Shown: positions 46,692-59,179, counted from the first letter of the stretch. The stretch: DNA of 64,000 bases from Gossypium raimondii (GCF_025698545.1 NC_068571.1:40953733-41017732); one strand, 5' to 3'. Program-made: numbers and translations. Notes: generated by a model from the letters alone, not told the origin.

Positions 46692-48702
46692 ATGGCATCT
46701 CAAGCCTGCCTCCTCCTTCAAAAACAGCTCAAAGGTACTCCTTTTCTCTCATCGATTTCATTTTTGACGATTCCGATTACTTTTTGCTTTTTTTGGGGGG
46801 TTTTTGATTTGTTGTATTTTCGCCAGATCTTTGTAAGAATCCGGTTGATGGGTTCTCGGCCGGATTGGTTGATGAAAACAATATCTTTGAATGGAGTGTT
46901 ACAATTATCGGACCACCTGATACTCTTTAGTAAGTCCTCCCCGCCTTTTCTTTTTTTGGTAAAGTTTCTTTCTTTCTTTTGTTATTATCATTGAAATTAG
47001 TTGTTTCTTATGGGTTCTTTGATGTGGATTTTGTGTGTTTACATTTGATTAGGAGATTAATGCTTAATAGGGTTTAGGGTTTTTTAAATTAGATTGATTT
47101 AGCTGAACTTTGATTTATGCCATAGTTGGTTTTAAGGTGTTTTATTAAATTCGAATGGGATTTTGGGGTTCTAAATTGGATTATCTTGATTGAGTTTTAG
47201 GTGATTGTAAGGTTAACGTATGATTTTGAGTCTTACCTATTGATTGTGTTGCCAATTGCCAATTGTTTAGGTTTCTCGAATTGATTGCAGGCAGCAATCT
47301 TAACAAAAACAAATTGTTTGTTTTCGACAACTATACATAATAACCATGGATAGGGGTTGCTGAATGCTTCTTTTCATTATATATATACATCATTTTGTTT
47401 TACCATCAAGGCCTGGTTCTTGTAGTATTGGTTCTCTTGTGAATGATATGTGGTAGTTTCTTAGCTTCTGCAAGGAGGTTGTTGGTTCTAACGAGCAAAA
47501 ATTGTTGTTCTTGTGCTTTTGGAATTTGTTTAGTCACAAAAGCTTGTCAACAGTTGTCTTTGCTTGTAGCTTATGTTCCTTGTTACGTGTCTTACCTTCC
47601 TGTTGCTTGTTATCCTCAAGTAATCTTGACATTGAATTGAGTTCTGTAGGAACTGCTTCTAGTGGTTGTGGCTGTGGGTTAATCTCTCGTTTGGGGTTAT
47701 ATCTTTTACCTTTATGTTTTTTCTTATTAATGTTCTTTAACGTAAATATTCGAACTTCAGTGAAGGGGGATTTTTCAATGCCATCATGAGCTTTCCGCCC
47801 AATTATCCAAACAGCCCTCCAACAGTGAAATTTACATCAGAGATTTGGCATCCTAATGGTATACCTTTGCCTGTTTGAATTCTTGTGCCTTTGTGTAATG
47901 CAAGAACTAATTAATCTTTAATGTTTTTTGCAGTTTATCCTGATGGGCGTGTTTGCATATCAATTCTTCATCCTCCAGGTGATGATCCAAATGGTTACGA
48001 GCTTGCAAGTGAGCGCTGGATGCCAGTCCATACAGTATGTTTGTGAAGTGTCAATTCTTTTATCTTTTTTTCCTGCCTGTTCAAGTGCCATTCCTGAAAG
48101 TTCAACTACTTTAATTTATGGTGTCCTTCTTCCTTCTCTTGACACCATGATAGATTAACAAATGTATATTCTGACTATGTGGCAGGTTGAAAGTATTGTA
48201 TTGAGTATCATATCAATGCTTTCAAGCCCTAATGATGAATCTCCTGCGAATGTTGAAGCTGCTGTAAGTGATTGCCGACTTTCTTGATTCATTTTTTCCT
48301 CTCTTTTGTTGCGGTTTGGCATTCCGTTGATGTTCTAACGTGGTGTCTATCCTTCTATTAAGCCTTCTAGTGTAACAAAACTTTCTTTAAAATATGCTTA
48401 TTTGATCGGTCTCATTTTATCATTAATTAAAATGACTCAGATTTGTGCTTTTAACATTCACTTGGTTTTCTTTCCCTTTGCTATCAATCATCTATCTGTA
48501 TGATCTCGTCACACAACCATTGTCATCAGCATCTCGTTCTTTTGTAGTATCATGCGGCACAATGCACCATGCTAGTTTTCTCTTTGTGTGCCTTGTAATG
48601 ATCAATACTTGTTTATATCGGCAGAAGGAGTGGAGAGAGAGGAAAGATGAATTTAAGAGAAAGGTTGGCCGCTGTGTCCGACGGTCGCAAGAAATGTTGT
48701 GA
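46692..48702 (+). CDS. UBC7: Ubiquitin-conjugating enzyme E2, UBC7/13/14 (UBE2G) type
   Basis: Six exons: 46692-46734, 46827-46929, 47761-47858, 47934-48034, 48186-48263 and 48625-48702, all with GT-AG introns and consistent phase. They give a 166-residue protein. It carries a full E2 fold: [59 protein letters not shown] and the active-site block [18 protein letters not shown] with catalytic Cys89. The acidic loop after the cysteine ([14 protein letters not shown]) marks the UBE2G/CDC34-like class. In plants UBC7/13/14 work in ER-associated degradation and Lys48-linked chain building. Length and sequence agree with the Arabidopsis enzymes, so the gene looks functional. Which of the three paralogues it equals is not resolved. 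The first intron is short; the second (831 bp) is long. The convergent glyoxalase gene lies about 0.5 kb downstream. Confidence 0.95.
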
Positions 48703-49060
48703 TCAATGATGGCTGTTGCTGCTGTTCCTTCTCTAGAATATATGAACTCGTGGAATGCCTTAATTTTTATCATGTAGGGAGATGAGTTGCGGCTGATTAC
48801 ACCGCAGAGTCCTTGTGAACCTAGGGAGTGCCTTAAAACTTAAAGCCCCCCTTCCCTTCGTCTTCCCTTTCCCCGTCTCTTTCTATTTTTATTTATTGTG
48901 CTTTTAAGTGGTAGTGTTCTTTTGTATTCGAAAGCGTTTTGGTTCTGGTTTTGTTTAGTAGTGTTTTGAGTAGCAGTCTCTCATATCATCGTAACGTCTG
49001 ATTCGTGACTGTAACTCTTTATTTTGATGAACAATTTGTCTTTTTATTACATGCTATTTA
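48703..49060 (+). other. 3' UTR and terminator region of the E2 gene
   Basis: Moderate-GC sequence continuing from the stop codon, becoming T-rich; a change to AT-rich DNA near 49050 suggests the transcript ends about there. No ORF. Confidence 0.45.
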
Positions 49061-49237
49061 TTTATCTTGTTACTGGGAAAGCTAATATATGATATAATAA
49101 TTGACAATTGAATATGCTTAAAAGTTTAGACAAATATAGTCATCTGTTAATGATATTACTATAATTTGAGTCATAAATATAAAAATAATTCAGATACTCC
49201 GGGGACAAGGAGTGAACTTTGATAGATAAACTAAGAT

Positions 49238-49850
49238 TTAACTGATCAGTTTTAAAAGAAGTAATAATTTATTTGGTTTCAAATCAAGCTTGTTTTGGTG
49301 GGTGAACATGGCTTCCATCCTCACGGTTATGCCATGGATGTCAAGTACGTAGCCGACCCTCTGTACCCATTTCTTGTTCTCAGGCTGGCTCACCGACACC
49401 GCTCGCTGCCCCTCCACCACCCATACCAATTAAAACTCAAAAGCAAACATGATAATATTAAAAACGCCCATTTCAAAAACAAAATATGATTGTCGTACAA
49501 ACCTTGTAAGCAGTATCGACGTGTGAGTAAACGAAACAGAGTCCCATTGGGGGTCGCTCGCGATCAGATCTTGGGACTGCACCAGTTAGCTTATCCGTCT
49601 CAAGTTGATGTTTTGGAGTGAAGGCTATAGTGCTCTGCCCACTCTCCAGCTCTCCCCATCTGTAACCAAAATTAAACCATTCACATCCCATTATATTTTT
49701 AAGGGAATATATGCATTTATAGTACCTGTGAGACTCGTACAAGCGATGAACATTGTAACCAGAGGCTTTTGCGTAGAAATCTACTGATTTAGCCACGTTC
49801 TTAACATAAACAACTGTGTAGCCAAACACGGGTTTAAGATTAAACGCCAT
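49238..49850 (-). CDS. Glyoxalase/VOC-superfamily protein (plant GLYI-like), possibly decaying
   Basis: Three exons, 49850-49726, 49659-49503 and 49405-49238, joined at GT-AG sites in phase, predict 149 residues. Exon 1 reads MAFNLKPVFGYTVVYVKNVA, exon 2 RWGELESGQSTIAFTPKHQL and SDRERPPMGLCFVYSHVDTA, exon 3 QPENKKWVQRVGYVLDIHGI with TVRM. This is a small VOC protein like Arabidopsis At2g32090, annotated as lactoylglutathione lyase-like, though catalytic activity for this subgroup is not established. Exon 3 lacks about six residues usual before the PEN block, and after TVRM the tail is unlike the family's short MGSHVKP-type end, running on for about 24 residues. These changes, and exon 3's acceptor (GGGCAG|CGAG), make me unsure whether it is functional. 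Start at 49850 matches the family's N-terminus. It converges on the E2 gene. Confidence 0.75.
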
Positions 49851-49859
49851 TGTTTTTGT

Positions 49860-51116
49860 TCTAAAAACTCTTGATGTTAGAGAATTTTTCTATTCCCTTT
49901 TCTGGGGAAAGGCTTTCGTTTGTTTTTGAGGTGGACAGGATGCAAGTGCTAGCACCTGGCAATCACTTATATTCATTCACCAGGTCTAACTCTAACTAAC
50001 TATACATTTTTATCCTAAAATAACAACAGTGTATCAGGTCCAATGGGAGATGTGGCCACGTGTATGCTGAGAGCAAACATAATAGGCCTGCTCCTGTTAG
50101 CACGATTGTACCTGAAAGCTCTCTTTCTATATTTCTAAGGAAGATGAAAGTGGTGCCTTTTGTTTTACATACCATCAAGCTGTTTTCTTGTTAGAATCAG
50201 CTTATTATTGTGAAAAAGATTTAAAATTTCTCTCATACTATTTTCCCCTTTTTCACAATTTAATCTAACATAAAGAAACAAATGAAGTGACAAATCTCAT
50301 ATTCAACAAAGTGATGTATGGCGATGGCTGGTGGATAAACTTCTTGTATCACTACAAGAAAATTAGTATTTAGCCTTTAAGGTTAAATGTATTACAAAAT
50401 AAGTTGTTAAAATAAGTTTTTTTTTGTAAAGTTGGAGGGTCAAATAAGTGATTATACCATTATTTTTGTATGCTTAAGGTATTATTCATATTCGTTTTAT
50501 AGTCTATGAGGACCCTTTCGAGGTTCATGATTACCCCTCCCAACAATATCATTTCCAAAAAAAATCGTTTTAATTATATATAATTCAACCCTTTTGTTTC
50601 ATTGGTTTTGGCAAAACTTAATTAAATTATTAAGATATGTTTTAATAACTACAAAATTGGTTAATACCTTTTAAACATCTATAGGGTTTTGGTTATAAAA
50701 ATATTACGTAACAATAATGCATTAGTTACGAGAAGTTAACATTTTAACTGGTTTCTTTACTACTAAAACTCTTTTTCTACTATTTAAGAAATTATTTTTT
50801 GACTGTTTACTATTTAAGAAATTATTATTTTTAAGTTTAAGGGATAAAAATGTTTAAAGACTTATTTAAATGTGTTTTTGGTAAAGGGATTTAATTAATT
50901 TTTAACCAAAGTTTAGGAGATTTTTAATTAAGTTCATTTTTTATTTTCTCTTCAAACTTAACTTTAAGGTGCTTTCCAACGAAATAACCTTCTAAAAGTT
51001 TGGTATTTCTTTTCTTATGATTAAAGGATATTTATACATTTTCTAAAACTCATTATGCTACTGTATTATCAATGTGGGAAAATTTTCTTAAACCTTTATT
51101 TACTAAATGTAATTAA

Positions 51117-51154
<38 letters not shown>

Positions 51155-51265
51155 CTTCAATAAACCATGAAAAACATTATCGATAAGACCTTACTTTTCA
51201 ATAAACATTTTTAAATTTTTAGATGTATTTATAGCTTATGTTTTTTATAAGCATGTATGAAGATG
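49860..51265. other. Intergenic DNA with an (AT)n tract
   Basis: No gene supported. The first part is the presumed promoter of the glyoxalase-like gene. 51121-51153 is an (AT)n microsatellite of about 16 repeats. Confidence 0.45.
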
Positions 51266-51380
51266 GTGGATTGAGCCTTAGTTCGACTGGTATCAGTATT
51301 GTTACTAGTGTAGGAGGACGTGGGTTCGAATGTACTGAAACGCATTATTCTCCTATTTAAGAATTAAGGAAGGGTTATGG
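51266..51380 (+). mobile_element. tRNA-derived SINE, copy 1
   Basis: GAGCCTTAGTTCGACTGG resembles a pol III A box and GTGGGTTCGAATG a B box, about 45 bases apart. The middle, TATCAGTATTGTTACTAG and GTAGGAGGACGTGG, is repeated on the other strand at 63343-63415. No poly(A) or target duplication was defined. Confidence 0.65.
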
Positions 51381-53007
51381 ATTGTTCTAGACATTACACC
51401 AAAAGTAGCAAATATAATAAAAACATATAACGAGATTAAAATTAGTTTCTTGTTGTCAAAACAATTACAAGATATAAAAAAAAATTTATTACTTACAAGC
51501 CTAATATTTAGTGTAAATATATATTTAAAATTATGCCTTTTCATTTTTATTTTTATCTATTAAAATCATTATTTTATTTACTTTTACAACAAATTATAAC
51601 TTTATAGCTATTTATTTTTCAATATTTTACGTTTCTTTTATTTAAATTTATGTTTATTTAAAACATAAATAATTTAATAAATTTTAATATTTTTTATCAT
51701 TTTATAAAAATATTTGTAATTATTGTCTAATGTTATACTTATAAATCCAATATAAGTTTATAAAAAAATTATAAAGCCCAGTTGGAGCTATTTCAAATAT
51801 CAAAATCAATATTTGTTCTCCTTTTTAAACTATGAAGCATAATTTTTCATATCCTCTCTAGAAATTGAACAAGTCTTCGTGTAGCATGACACATTCACAA
51901 GTTTTGCTTTTATTTGTCCTCTCTCCTTATTTTTCCTTTCATTTAAAGATAAAAGTTACAACAAAAATTTATCATTGGTCAAGATTAGTAATCATAAAAT
52001 TAAAATCAACAAGGAGAGATATTTTATAATTGCTTCTAATAATATAACAATTTATTTTATCATTACGTACCTTAAAAATTATTGCAAATGTTTGAGTGAC
52101 ACAAAAATACCATTGCAAAATTGAAGTTACTAATACCAATTTTTGCTGTGGTGTATGTAAAAGCCATAGTAGTAGTAGGTTCTCAGTCTATTGGACGCGT
52201 CGCGCGTCAATTGGAAATGATATTTGGGACATTATCGTGGATGACCAATCTACAATATTCCTAATTCCTAATGCTTTGCAATCCAAACCTAATTCCATCA
52301 AGTACTGCTCGTACTTGTTTGCTTTTGAATCTTGTTTAAGAGATGATGTTGCGTATATAGTTGGCTGATATTGTCTGCCATTTTGCAGCAACTCAGGACT
52401 TTGTTTATTATAGTTTTATAGTGACTGCTGAGAAGGTTACTATGACAAGACCTCCAAAACTCTCAGGCCCTTTTGAAATGTCTTGGTACTTGCATATTTT
52501 CCTTTATGGTTGAGTAGAGTGTCACTGCCGGCCAGTTATATATTGTTGTGCTACCTCAATTTTCTTAGTGTCTGCTGTATACATTGCCTATATACATAAG
52601 GATAGGCCTAGCTAAGCTAAGTACTACTCATTTTATTTGGTAAAGAATAGACTTCCCCAGGAACTAATTTTGGAAACGTGGCCACCCCATGGCTCAAACA
52701 TGGATTGTCATTGCCCTCTCATGGGAAACAAGCCCACAACGCAATAAACAACGACATGAACTGGACATTGAAATTCTATGACATGAACTGGACATTGAAA
52801 TTCTATCACTTTAATTTTGAAGCGCTCCCTGCAAAATGATGAAAATATAATTTTGTTTTCGTTTAATTTTAGAATTTATAATTCGACAAATTTTGATATT
52901 AATATTGTTTTAATTTTGGATATATTTTTAAAAAAATTGTTGAATAATGAAAATAAGGTGACTCACTATATGTCTAGTCATCATAACTTGGTACTCGACC
53001 AAATGAT
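51381..53007. other. Intergenic DNA
   Basis: No gene supported; the frames at 52096-52368 and 51353-51544 lack recognisable domains. A 27-bp unit (GACATGAACTGGACATTGAA...) is exactly duplicated at 52753-52779 and 52780-52806. Confidence 0.4.
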
Positions 53008-53015
53008 GCTAGAAT

Positions 53016-54240
53016 TAGGGGTGAGTAAAATTCGATTCGACTCGAAAAAATCGAAAAAAATTTTGAATTTCGAGTTAAACAAATCGAGTTATTCGAGTTA
53101 TTCGAATCAACCCGATTTTTTTTTCAAATTTCAAGTTCGAATCGAGTTGAGATTTCAAATTCGAATAACTCGAATAATTCAAATATCAAACTATAATATT
53201 TTACATTTTTACCCCAAACTCCTAATTTTTTTTACTTTTCCCTCAAAACTTTTACTCCTTCCCACTTTCCCCCCAAAACTATTACTCCCCTCCCTTCCCA
53301 ACCCCCCAATCTACCCAAAATTCATTTTCCACCAAAATTTTACTCTCCCATTTACTTTTTCTCAAAATTTTACTCCCAAAAACCCTCAAAACCTTTTATT
53401 TTCCCCCAAAATTTTTACTCCCTCCCACTTTTTCCCTAAAACTTTTATTTTCTTCTCATCCCACCTCTCATCTACCCCAAACCCTGCCCCCTCCAATTTT
53501 TTTTTAATATTTTCCCTCCAAAATTTTACTCCCCCTATTTACTTTCCTTCAAACTTTTATTCCCAAAACTTTTTATTTTCCCCCTAAACTTTTACTTCTC
53601 ACCTTTTACTCTCAAATAAAAAATCAAAATTATCCAAAAAAAATCACTAAACATAAATAGTAATAATTTTATTTATATCTACTATTTATATTATTAAATT
53701 AAATTTCACATTTTATATTATTTATATTATTGAATTGTTTAGTCATATTGAATATTTATATTAAAATTGAATTATTAATTATGCCATAAAATATTCGTGT
53801 TAAAATTTTATATTGGTATCAATTTCACATTTTATTTTTAAAATAAATTTTATTAAAAAATCATATTTTTACATTTAATATATTTTTAATTCCAAAAATA
53901 TAGTGACAAGAATCTAAAGATAATTGAAACAACTAAGCAAGCAAAGAAGCTAACCAGTATATAAAAAATTAATAAATAAATTATGAGGTGATGAAAGTTA
54001 ATAAAAATTTTGATTAAGGTGGACAAGTTTTATTACGATGGGTGACAGTGGTTACAAGAACCCAAAATTATTTTTTAAAATTTAACTCGAACAAATATAT
54101 TCGATTCGAATTCCATATCACTCGACTCAATTCGAGAAAACTTCAAATAAAGTTATGATGATAAAATGAGATTCGAAAACTCGATTAACTCGAAAATTTT
54201 CGATTCGATTCGATTTGATTCGATCGAATGCTCACCCCTA
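53016..54240 (+). mobile_element. Non-autonomous hAT element with perfect 8-bp target duplication
   Basis: Ends TAGGGGTGAG and CTCACCCCTA are perfect 10-bp inverted repeats, flanked by an identical 8-bp GCTAGAAT (53008-53015 and 54241-54248), the hAT signature. Subterminal regions are packed with TCGAATT/ATTCGAA motifs. The left and right ends match those of the 5.3-kb element at 54399-59737 in the same orientation (for example AAACTTCAAATAAAGTTA and GAGATTCGAAAACTCGATTA), so it is a deletion or pick-up derivative. The 1.2-kb centre has a C-rich, Pro/Phe-coding low-complexity stretch (53200-53600) but no transposase. Confidence 0.92.
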
Positions 54241-54248
54241 GCTAGAAT

Positions 54249-54398
54249 GGAGGGGACACCAAACATAAGCCTCAAGAAGTTGATGGGGGAGGGGCTCATA
54301 CGGCCAAATAACCTCTCCGTAAATTCGAATTTTGCCCATACATTCGATGTTGGGGTTGTTGTCAAATATTTTGTGCGTATTTAGCTTGAACCGGATAT
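54249..54398. other. Single-copy spacer between two hAT elements
   Basis: A 150-bp GC-richer stretch, unlike the transposons around it. It has an open frame on the plus strand (RMEGTPNISLKKLMGEGLIR) that could be chance. It and the DNA left of 53008 were contiguous before the insertion. Confidence 0.45.
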
Positions 54399-54620
54399 TA
54401 AGGGTGAGCAAAATTCGATTCAATTCAAAAAAATCGAAAAAAATTTTGAATTTTGAATTATTCGAATCAAGTTAATCGAGTTAATCGAATAAACTCGAAT
54501 TTTTTTTCGAATTTCGAGTTCGAGTCGAGTTGAATTTTTGAATTCGAATAACTCAAATAAACCGAATATAAACTATATTTTTTAAATAATTTTAATAGGC
54601 TTTTACTTAATTACTTTTAA

Positions 54621-55231
54621 GGGTCTGTTTGATTGACGGAATTGATTTTCCGGAAAATCATTTCTAACTTTTCCAGCGTTTGATTGGAGGAAAACATTTT
54701 CCATTTGAAAAATGAACTCCAAAACAAGGGAAAATGGGTTACATTTTAGGGAAAATGTCTTACCCTTTCAATTTCCGTAAGACATTTTCCGTGCTCTCCT
54801 CTCTATCGCCTCCTTCATTCCTTCCTTCATTTACGGTAGAAAATTGCTTCTGTTTATCGATTTTCCAGTAACTTGTTTTTTTAATTATTCAATATTTGTT
54901 TTTTTAACACAATTACAAATAATTTATTTGATATTAATTTTTTTCAATTTATAACTATTAATATTGTAGCTTAATAATTGAGTATTATTATAAATAAATC
55001 ATTGCAATATATGTAAAAATAATTTAAAATATAAAAATTATTAATATATATTAATATATGTAAAAATAACTTTTTGAAAAATATTTTCAAAAATCGCCAA
55101 GCAAGAGAAAATATTTTACAGATTCAATCAAACACCAGAAAATATTTTCCAGTAAATCATTTTACAGAAAAGTACAATATTTTCCAGAAATCATTTTACG
55201 GAAAATATTTTACTGGCAATCAAACAGACCC
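54621..55231. mobile_element. 611-bp MITE nested in the hAT element
   Basis: Ends GGGTCTGTTTGATTG and, read inward from the right, GGGTCTGTTTGATTGCCA are matching inverted repeats, flanked by TAA on both sides (54618-54620, 55232-55234), as expected for PIF/Harbinger (Tourist-type) elements. The interior has repeated TTTTCC(A/G)GAAAA-type palindromes. It postdates the hAT insertion that hosts it. Confidence 0.8.
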
Positions 55232-56287
55232 TAAGTCTTTAACCCAATTGCCAATTTCCCCCAAGCCCAGACATTTATTTTTTTTCCTACTTCCCCAAGC
55301 CCGTATGCCCATGCCCCAAAGATTTATTTTCCCTAATCCCAATTCCTCCCCCCAAATCACCCCCAGCAAATTCCATCGTCCAAACCCCCATTTATTTTTC
55401 TTCTTCTATCTGTTTCCATTCCATTCAAAGTTCAAACCCTAAAATTTATTTTTTTCAAAAAACCCTAAAATACCCTTCTTCTTCTTCCTTCTTCTTCTTC
55501 TTAAAATAAACCTTCAAATCAAAATCCTTACCTCCAAATAGAGTTGTTGTTCCTTCTGGCCGAGGCAGTCTGTTCTCTTGCATTGTAAACTCGAATTTTT
55601 TGCATCTTTAAAGTTTGTCTTGAAATATTTTTGAATTATTGAATGATTTTAGCTCTATTTGCATCTGTTTCGCTCTATTGAATGATTTTCGCTCTATTTT
55701 CCTTCTCCGCTTACCTGTTTACTGTTGTAGAACGGGGCACACTGGCACATCACAATCATCATCGGGCTAATTTTTTAAAATGAAAGAATTTAACTTATTT
55801 TATTTGAGACTTTGAGTGCAGCTGCTGGAACCTCTTGGTAAAGCCATTTTTGGCTTTAAAATAATTAAAAATGAAACCTTTAATTGCTGTTTGTCTTTTT
55901 TGTTTTGGAAGATGTAAAATTCTTTTTTTATTATTAATAACTAATCAGGAAGCACAACCTAATATAAATATATAATATTAGTAATAATGTAATGTTAATA
56001 GATAAAAAATGTTAGCCAATTAATTTCCCAAAGTAATAATGTAATATTAGTAATAATATAATATTAGTAATAATGTAATATTAATAGAGAAAAATGCATA
56101 AAATGTACTTCTTTTAAAGGATTTTGCGACTTGCTAATACAATTCGATAAAATAACATTAAATGATGAATAAAATATTGGATTACATATTTAAATTATAA
56201 ATAAATATTAAATATTAAATATTAAATACCGGACCTTATAAATAAAATAACACTCCACAGACTTTTTAAATACCATGTTAACTAATT

Positions 56288-56790
56288 TTAAAGTTTAAAC
56301 TGTAGTTTAATAGGCACCTAAATCTTTTAATAATAAATCTTTTTGGCAAGTTAGATATAAAGAAAACTACGCTTCAATTAATTAATTTATCTTTGTTGTA
56401 CTATTATATTAATTTAGGCTTCAATTATCTAACTTTAAAGTTTAAACTGTGGTTTAACAGACTTTTTTTGTTTAATTTATGCTATTGTACTATTATATTA
56501 ATTTAGGTTTCAATTAACTAACTTTAAAGTTTAAAGCGTAGTTTAACATAAATTTTTGTTTAATTTATGCTGTTGTACTTGTACTATTATATTAATTTAT
56601 GCTTCAATTAACTAACTTTAAAGTTTAAACGATAGCTTAATGACTTTTTTTTGTTTAATTTATGCTATTGTACTATTATATTAATTTAGGCTTCAATTAA
56701 CTAAATTTAAAGTTTAAAATGTAGTTCAATATACTTTTTTTGTTTAATTTATGCTGTTGTAATATTATATTAATTAATTAATTTTTAATT
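56288..56790 (+). repeat. ~92-bp imperfect tandem repeats in the transposase leader
   Basis: TTTAAAGTTTAAA followed by a TGTAGTTTAATA-like block and TTTAATTTATGCTATTGTAC recurs at about 56288, 56430, 56522, 56613 and 56706. The array lies just upstream of the transposase ATG, in what appears to be a 5' UTR intron (TTACTTGTAG directly precedes the ATG at 56866). Confidence 0.75.
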
Positions 56791-56865
56791 TAATCAATTT
56801 ATTAAGTTTGATTTTAAACCAATTTTTGGTCATGGTTAGTGATTGCAACAAATGTTTACTTGTAG

Positions 56866-59179
56866 ATGAGTGATCCAAAGCGAGATGGTTCAACTCAAAG
56901 TTCACAAAATTCTTCCCCAAATAGAGATGATCAAACAACAACCAAGGAAAATGTTCGAAAAAAGATTACTCCAGGGTCAACTTGTTGGAACCATTTCACC
57001 AAATTTGTGATTGAAGAGGGGGAGAAGAGAGCAAGGTGCAATGCATGTGATGTTACTTACATAATGGAATCAACTTTGGGTTCTACAACGAATTTGAATA
57101 ACCATTTGAAAGCATGCCTAAAAAGACCTCGAGGTAATACTTCTAATCCGAAGCAATCAGAATTAACATTGGTGAAGGTTAGCCAAAAAACAACGAATTT
57201 ATCAACTTGGGTGTTTGATAAAGATGTTGTTAGAAAAGCATTGGTTCGTATGATAATTATGGATGAAGTACCTTTTAAAATTGTAGAGGGAGAGGGTTTC
57301 AAATACTTTCTTTCTATAGCATGCCCACGGTTTAGTCTTCCATCTCGTTGGACAATTAGAAGGGATTGTCTTGATTTATTTAACTCCATGAAGAGTGTGA
57401 TGAAGAATTGTTTTGAAAAAGATACAAGTAGAGTTTGTTTGACGACAGACACTTGGACTTCATTGCAGAGGATATCTTATATGGTTTTAACAGCACATTG
57501 GGTGGATGATAAGTGGAGGTTGCAAAAAATTATTATAATTTTTGCCCAATATCTGCTCATAGAGGTGAAAGCATAGGTCAAGCCATTGAAAAATGTTTTC
57601 GAGATTGGGGGATTGAGAGGGTCTTCACTATTACAGTTGATAATGCATCCGCCAATAGTGTTGCCATTGAATATTTGAGAAAGAAATTGAATCATCAAAA
57701 TGCTTCTGTTGCAAATGGAAAATTTATTCATATGAGATGTGTTGCACACATTCTTAATCTCACTGTGCAATACGGTATTAAGGATGCTTCTGTGTCTATG
57801 AATCGAGTTAGAGGTGCTGTGAGGTATATAAGAGCATCACCATTGAGGTTGACAAATTTCAACCAACGGGTAAAAGAAGAAATGATAGATAGTAAGGCTC
57901 AATTGTGTTTAGATGTGCCTACTAGATGGAACTCAACATATATGATGTTAAAAGTGGCTGAAAAATATGAGCGTACATTTGAATCATATGTACGTGGTGA
58001 CCATAATTTTTTTCTTGACTTTACTACTGGAGATGGAGTTCCTACATTTGATGATTGGGAAATTTTTCGAAGAATTATAAAAGTATTAGAGCATTTTTAT
58101 CATCTTACATTGAAGGTGTCCGGATCTTTGCATGTTACCTTTCATTCACTTTTTGAAGTATTGACGGATGTGCATTGTCTTTTTGATGGGTGGCAAGATT
58201 GTGGAGATCTAGACATAATTTATATGTCTTCCAAAATGAGAGAGAAATATAATAAGTATTGGGGTGAAGGAAACAAGATCAACATGCTAGTTTACTTGGC
58301 GGTCATCTTTGATCCGCAATGTAAAATGAGTTTTTTGGACTTTGGGGTCAAGTTACTTTTTCCTAATGTTGCTAATGACATTATGAAAATGATTGATAAA
58401 GATTTGCATTGCTTGTTCAATGAGTATTCTTCTAATGCCGAGAGAATTGAATTGTTTGAAGGTAGATCTATTTCTTCGACAAATCTTTACAGTTCAATGG
58501 AAATATATCAGTTAGAAATGAAAACGAGCTTGGCCAAACAAAAGTACCTTAAGAAGAAGAAACAAGTTGGATTAGAAAGCAAATCTGAGTTGGATAGATA
58601 TTTGGGTGAGGATGAAGAAGTAAACAATTCAAGTTCATTTGATTTACTATTGTGGTGGAAAATGAACAATCCTAGATTCCCTATTTTTGTACAAATGGCT
58701 CGAGATATTCTTGCTATTCCTATCTCAACAGTTGCCTCGGAAAGTGCATTTAGCACGGGTGGACGTGTTCTCGATAGTTTTAGAAGTTTTCTAACTCCTC
58801 TCATGGTCGAAGCTTTGGTTTGGACGCAAGATTAGCTTCGGAAATCTAATGATGCCATCAATCTTGAAGATTATGTTGATGAACTTCAAACCATGGAAGA
58901 TGGTAATATATAAATTTTAATTTATAAAATAAGCTTTTGTATTATTTATATTAGTAAGCATTCCTATAATTTAACTAACACTTTTGTTTTTAAATTTGCT
59001 AGACTTATCCAAAATACCCAAAGATCAAGAAGGTAACATACTTAGCATTAGTTTATAAAGTTAAATGTTCATTTAATTTATTTTTGCAAATTTTTATTAT
59101 TATTTAACTAACTCATTCAATACTTTTACTAGATGTTCCAAGATTATCAACGGTGTTTGAAACACAAGAAAAAACTTAA
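56866..59179 (+). pseudogene. hAT transposase (BED finger, RNase H-like core, hATC), one frameshift and one stop
   Basis: The first frame (56866-57570) starts MSDPKRDGSTQSSQ. It has a BED zinc finger at residues ~37-86 (W41, C58, C61, H80, C84) and the first catalytic Asp in CLTTDTWTS (D195). Near 57530-57540, within an A/T-rich run, the reading shifts; the continuation NFCPISAHRGES runs to 58835. It carries the second Asp in TITVDNASAN, a long helical insertion, and the C-terminal dimerisation domain (ILAIPISTVASESAFSTGGR). A TAG at 58833 replaces the Trp usual in QDWLR. After it, small exons with GT-AG borders (about 59003-59032 and 59133-59179) appear to encode the acidic tail. Otherwise the sequence is almost complete, so decay is recent. 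Tail exon positions are less certain. Confidence 0.88.

Noticed and set aside
52817..53587. 256-codon plus-strand frame
   Set aside because: It crosses the hAT target site and terminus, and half of it is a Pro/Phe low-complexity run, so it is not a gene.
57057..57452. 131-codon minus-strand frame
   Set aside because: Antisense shadow of the hAT transposase.
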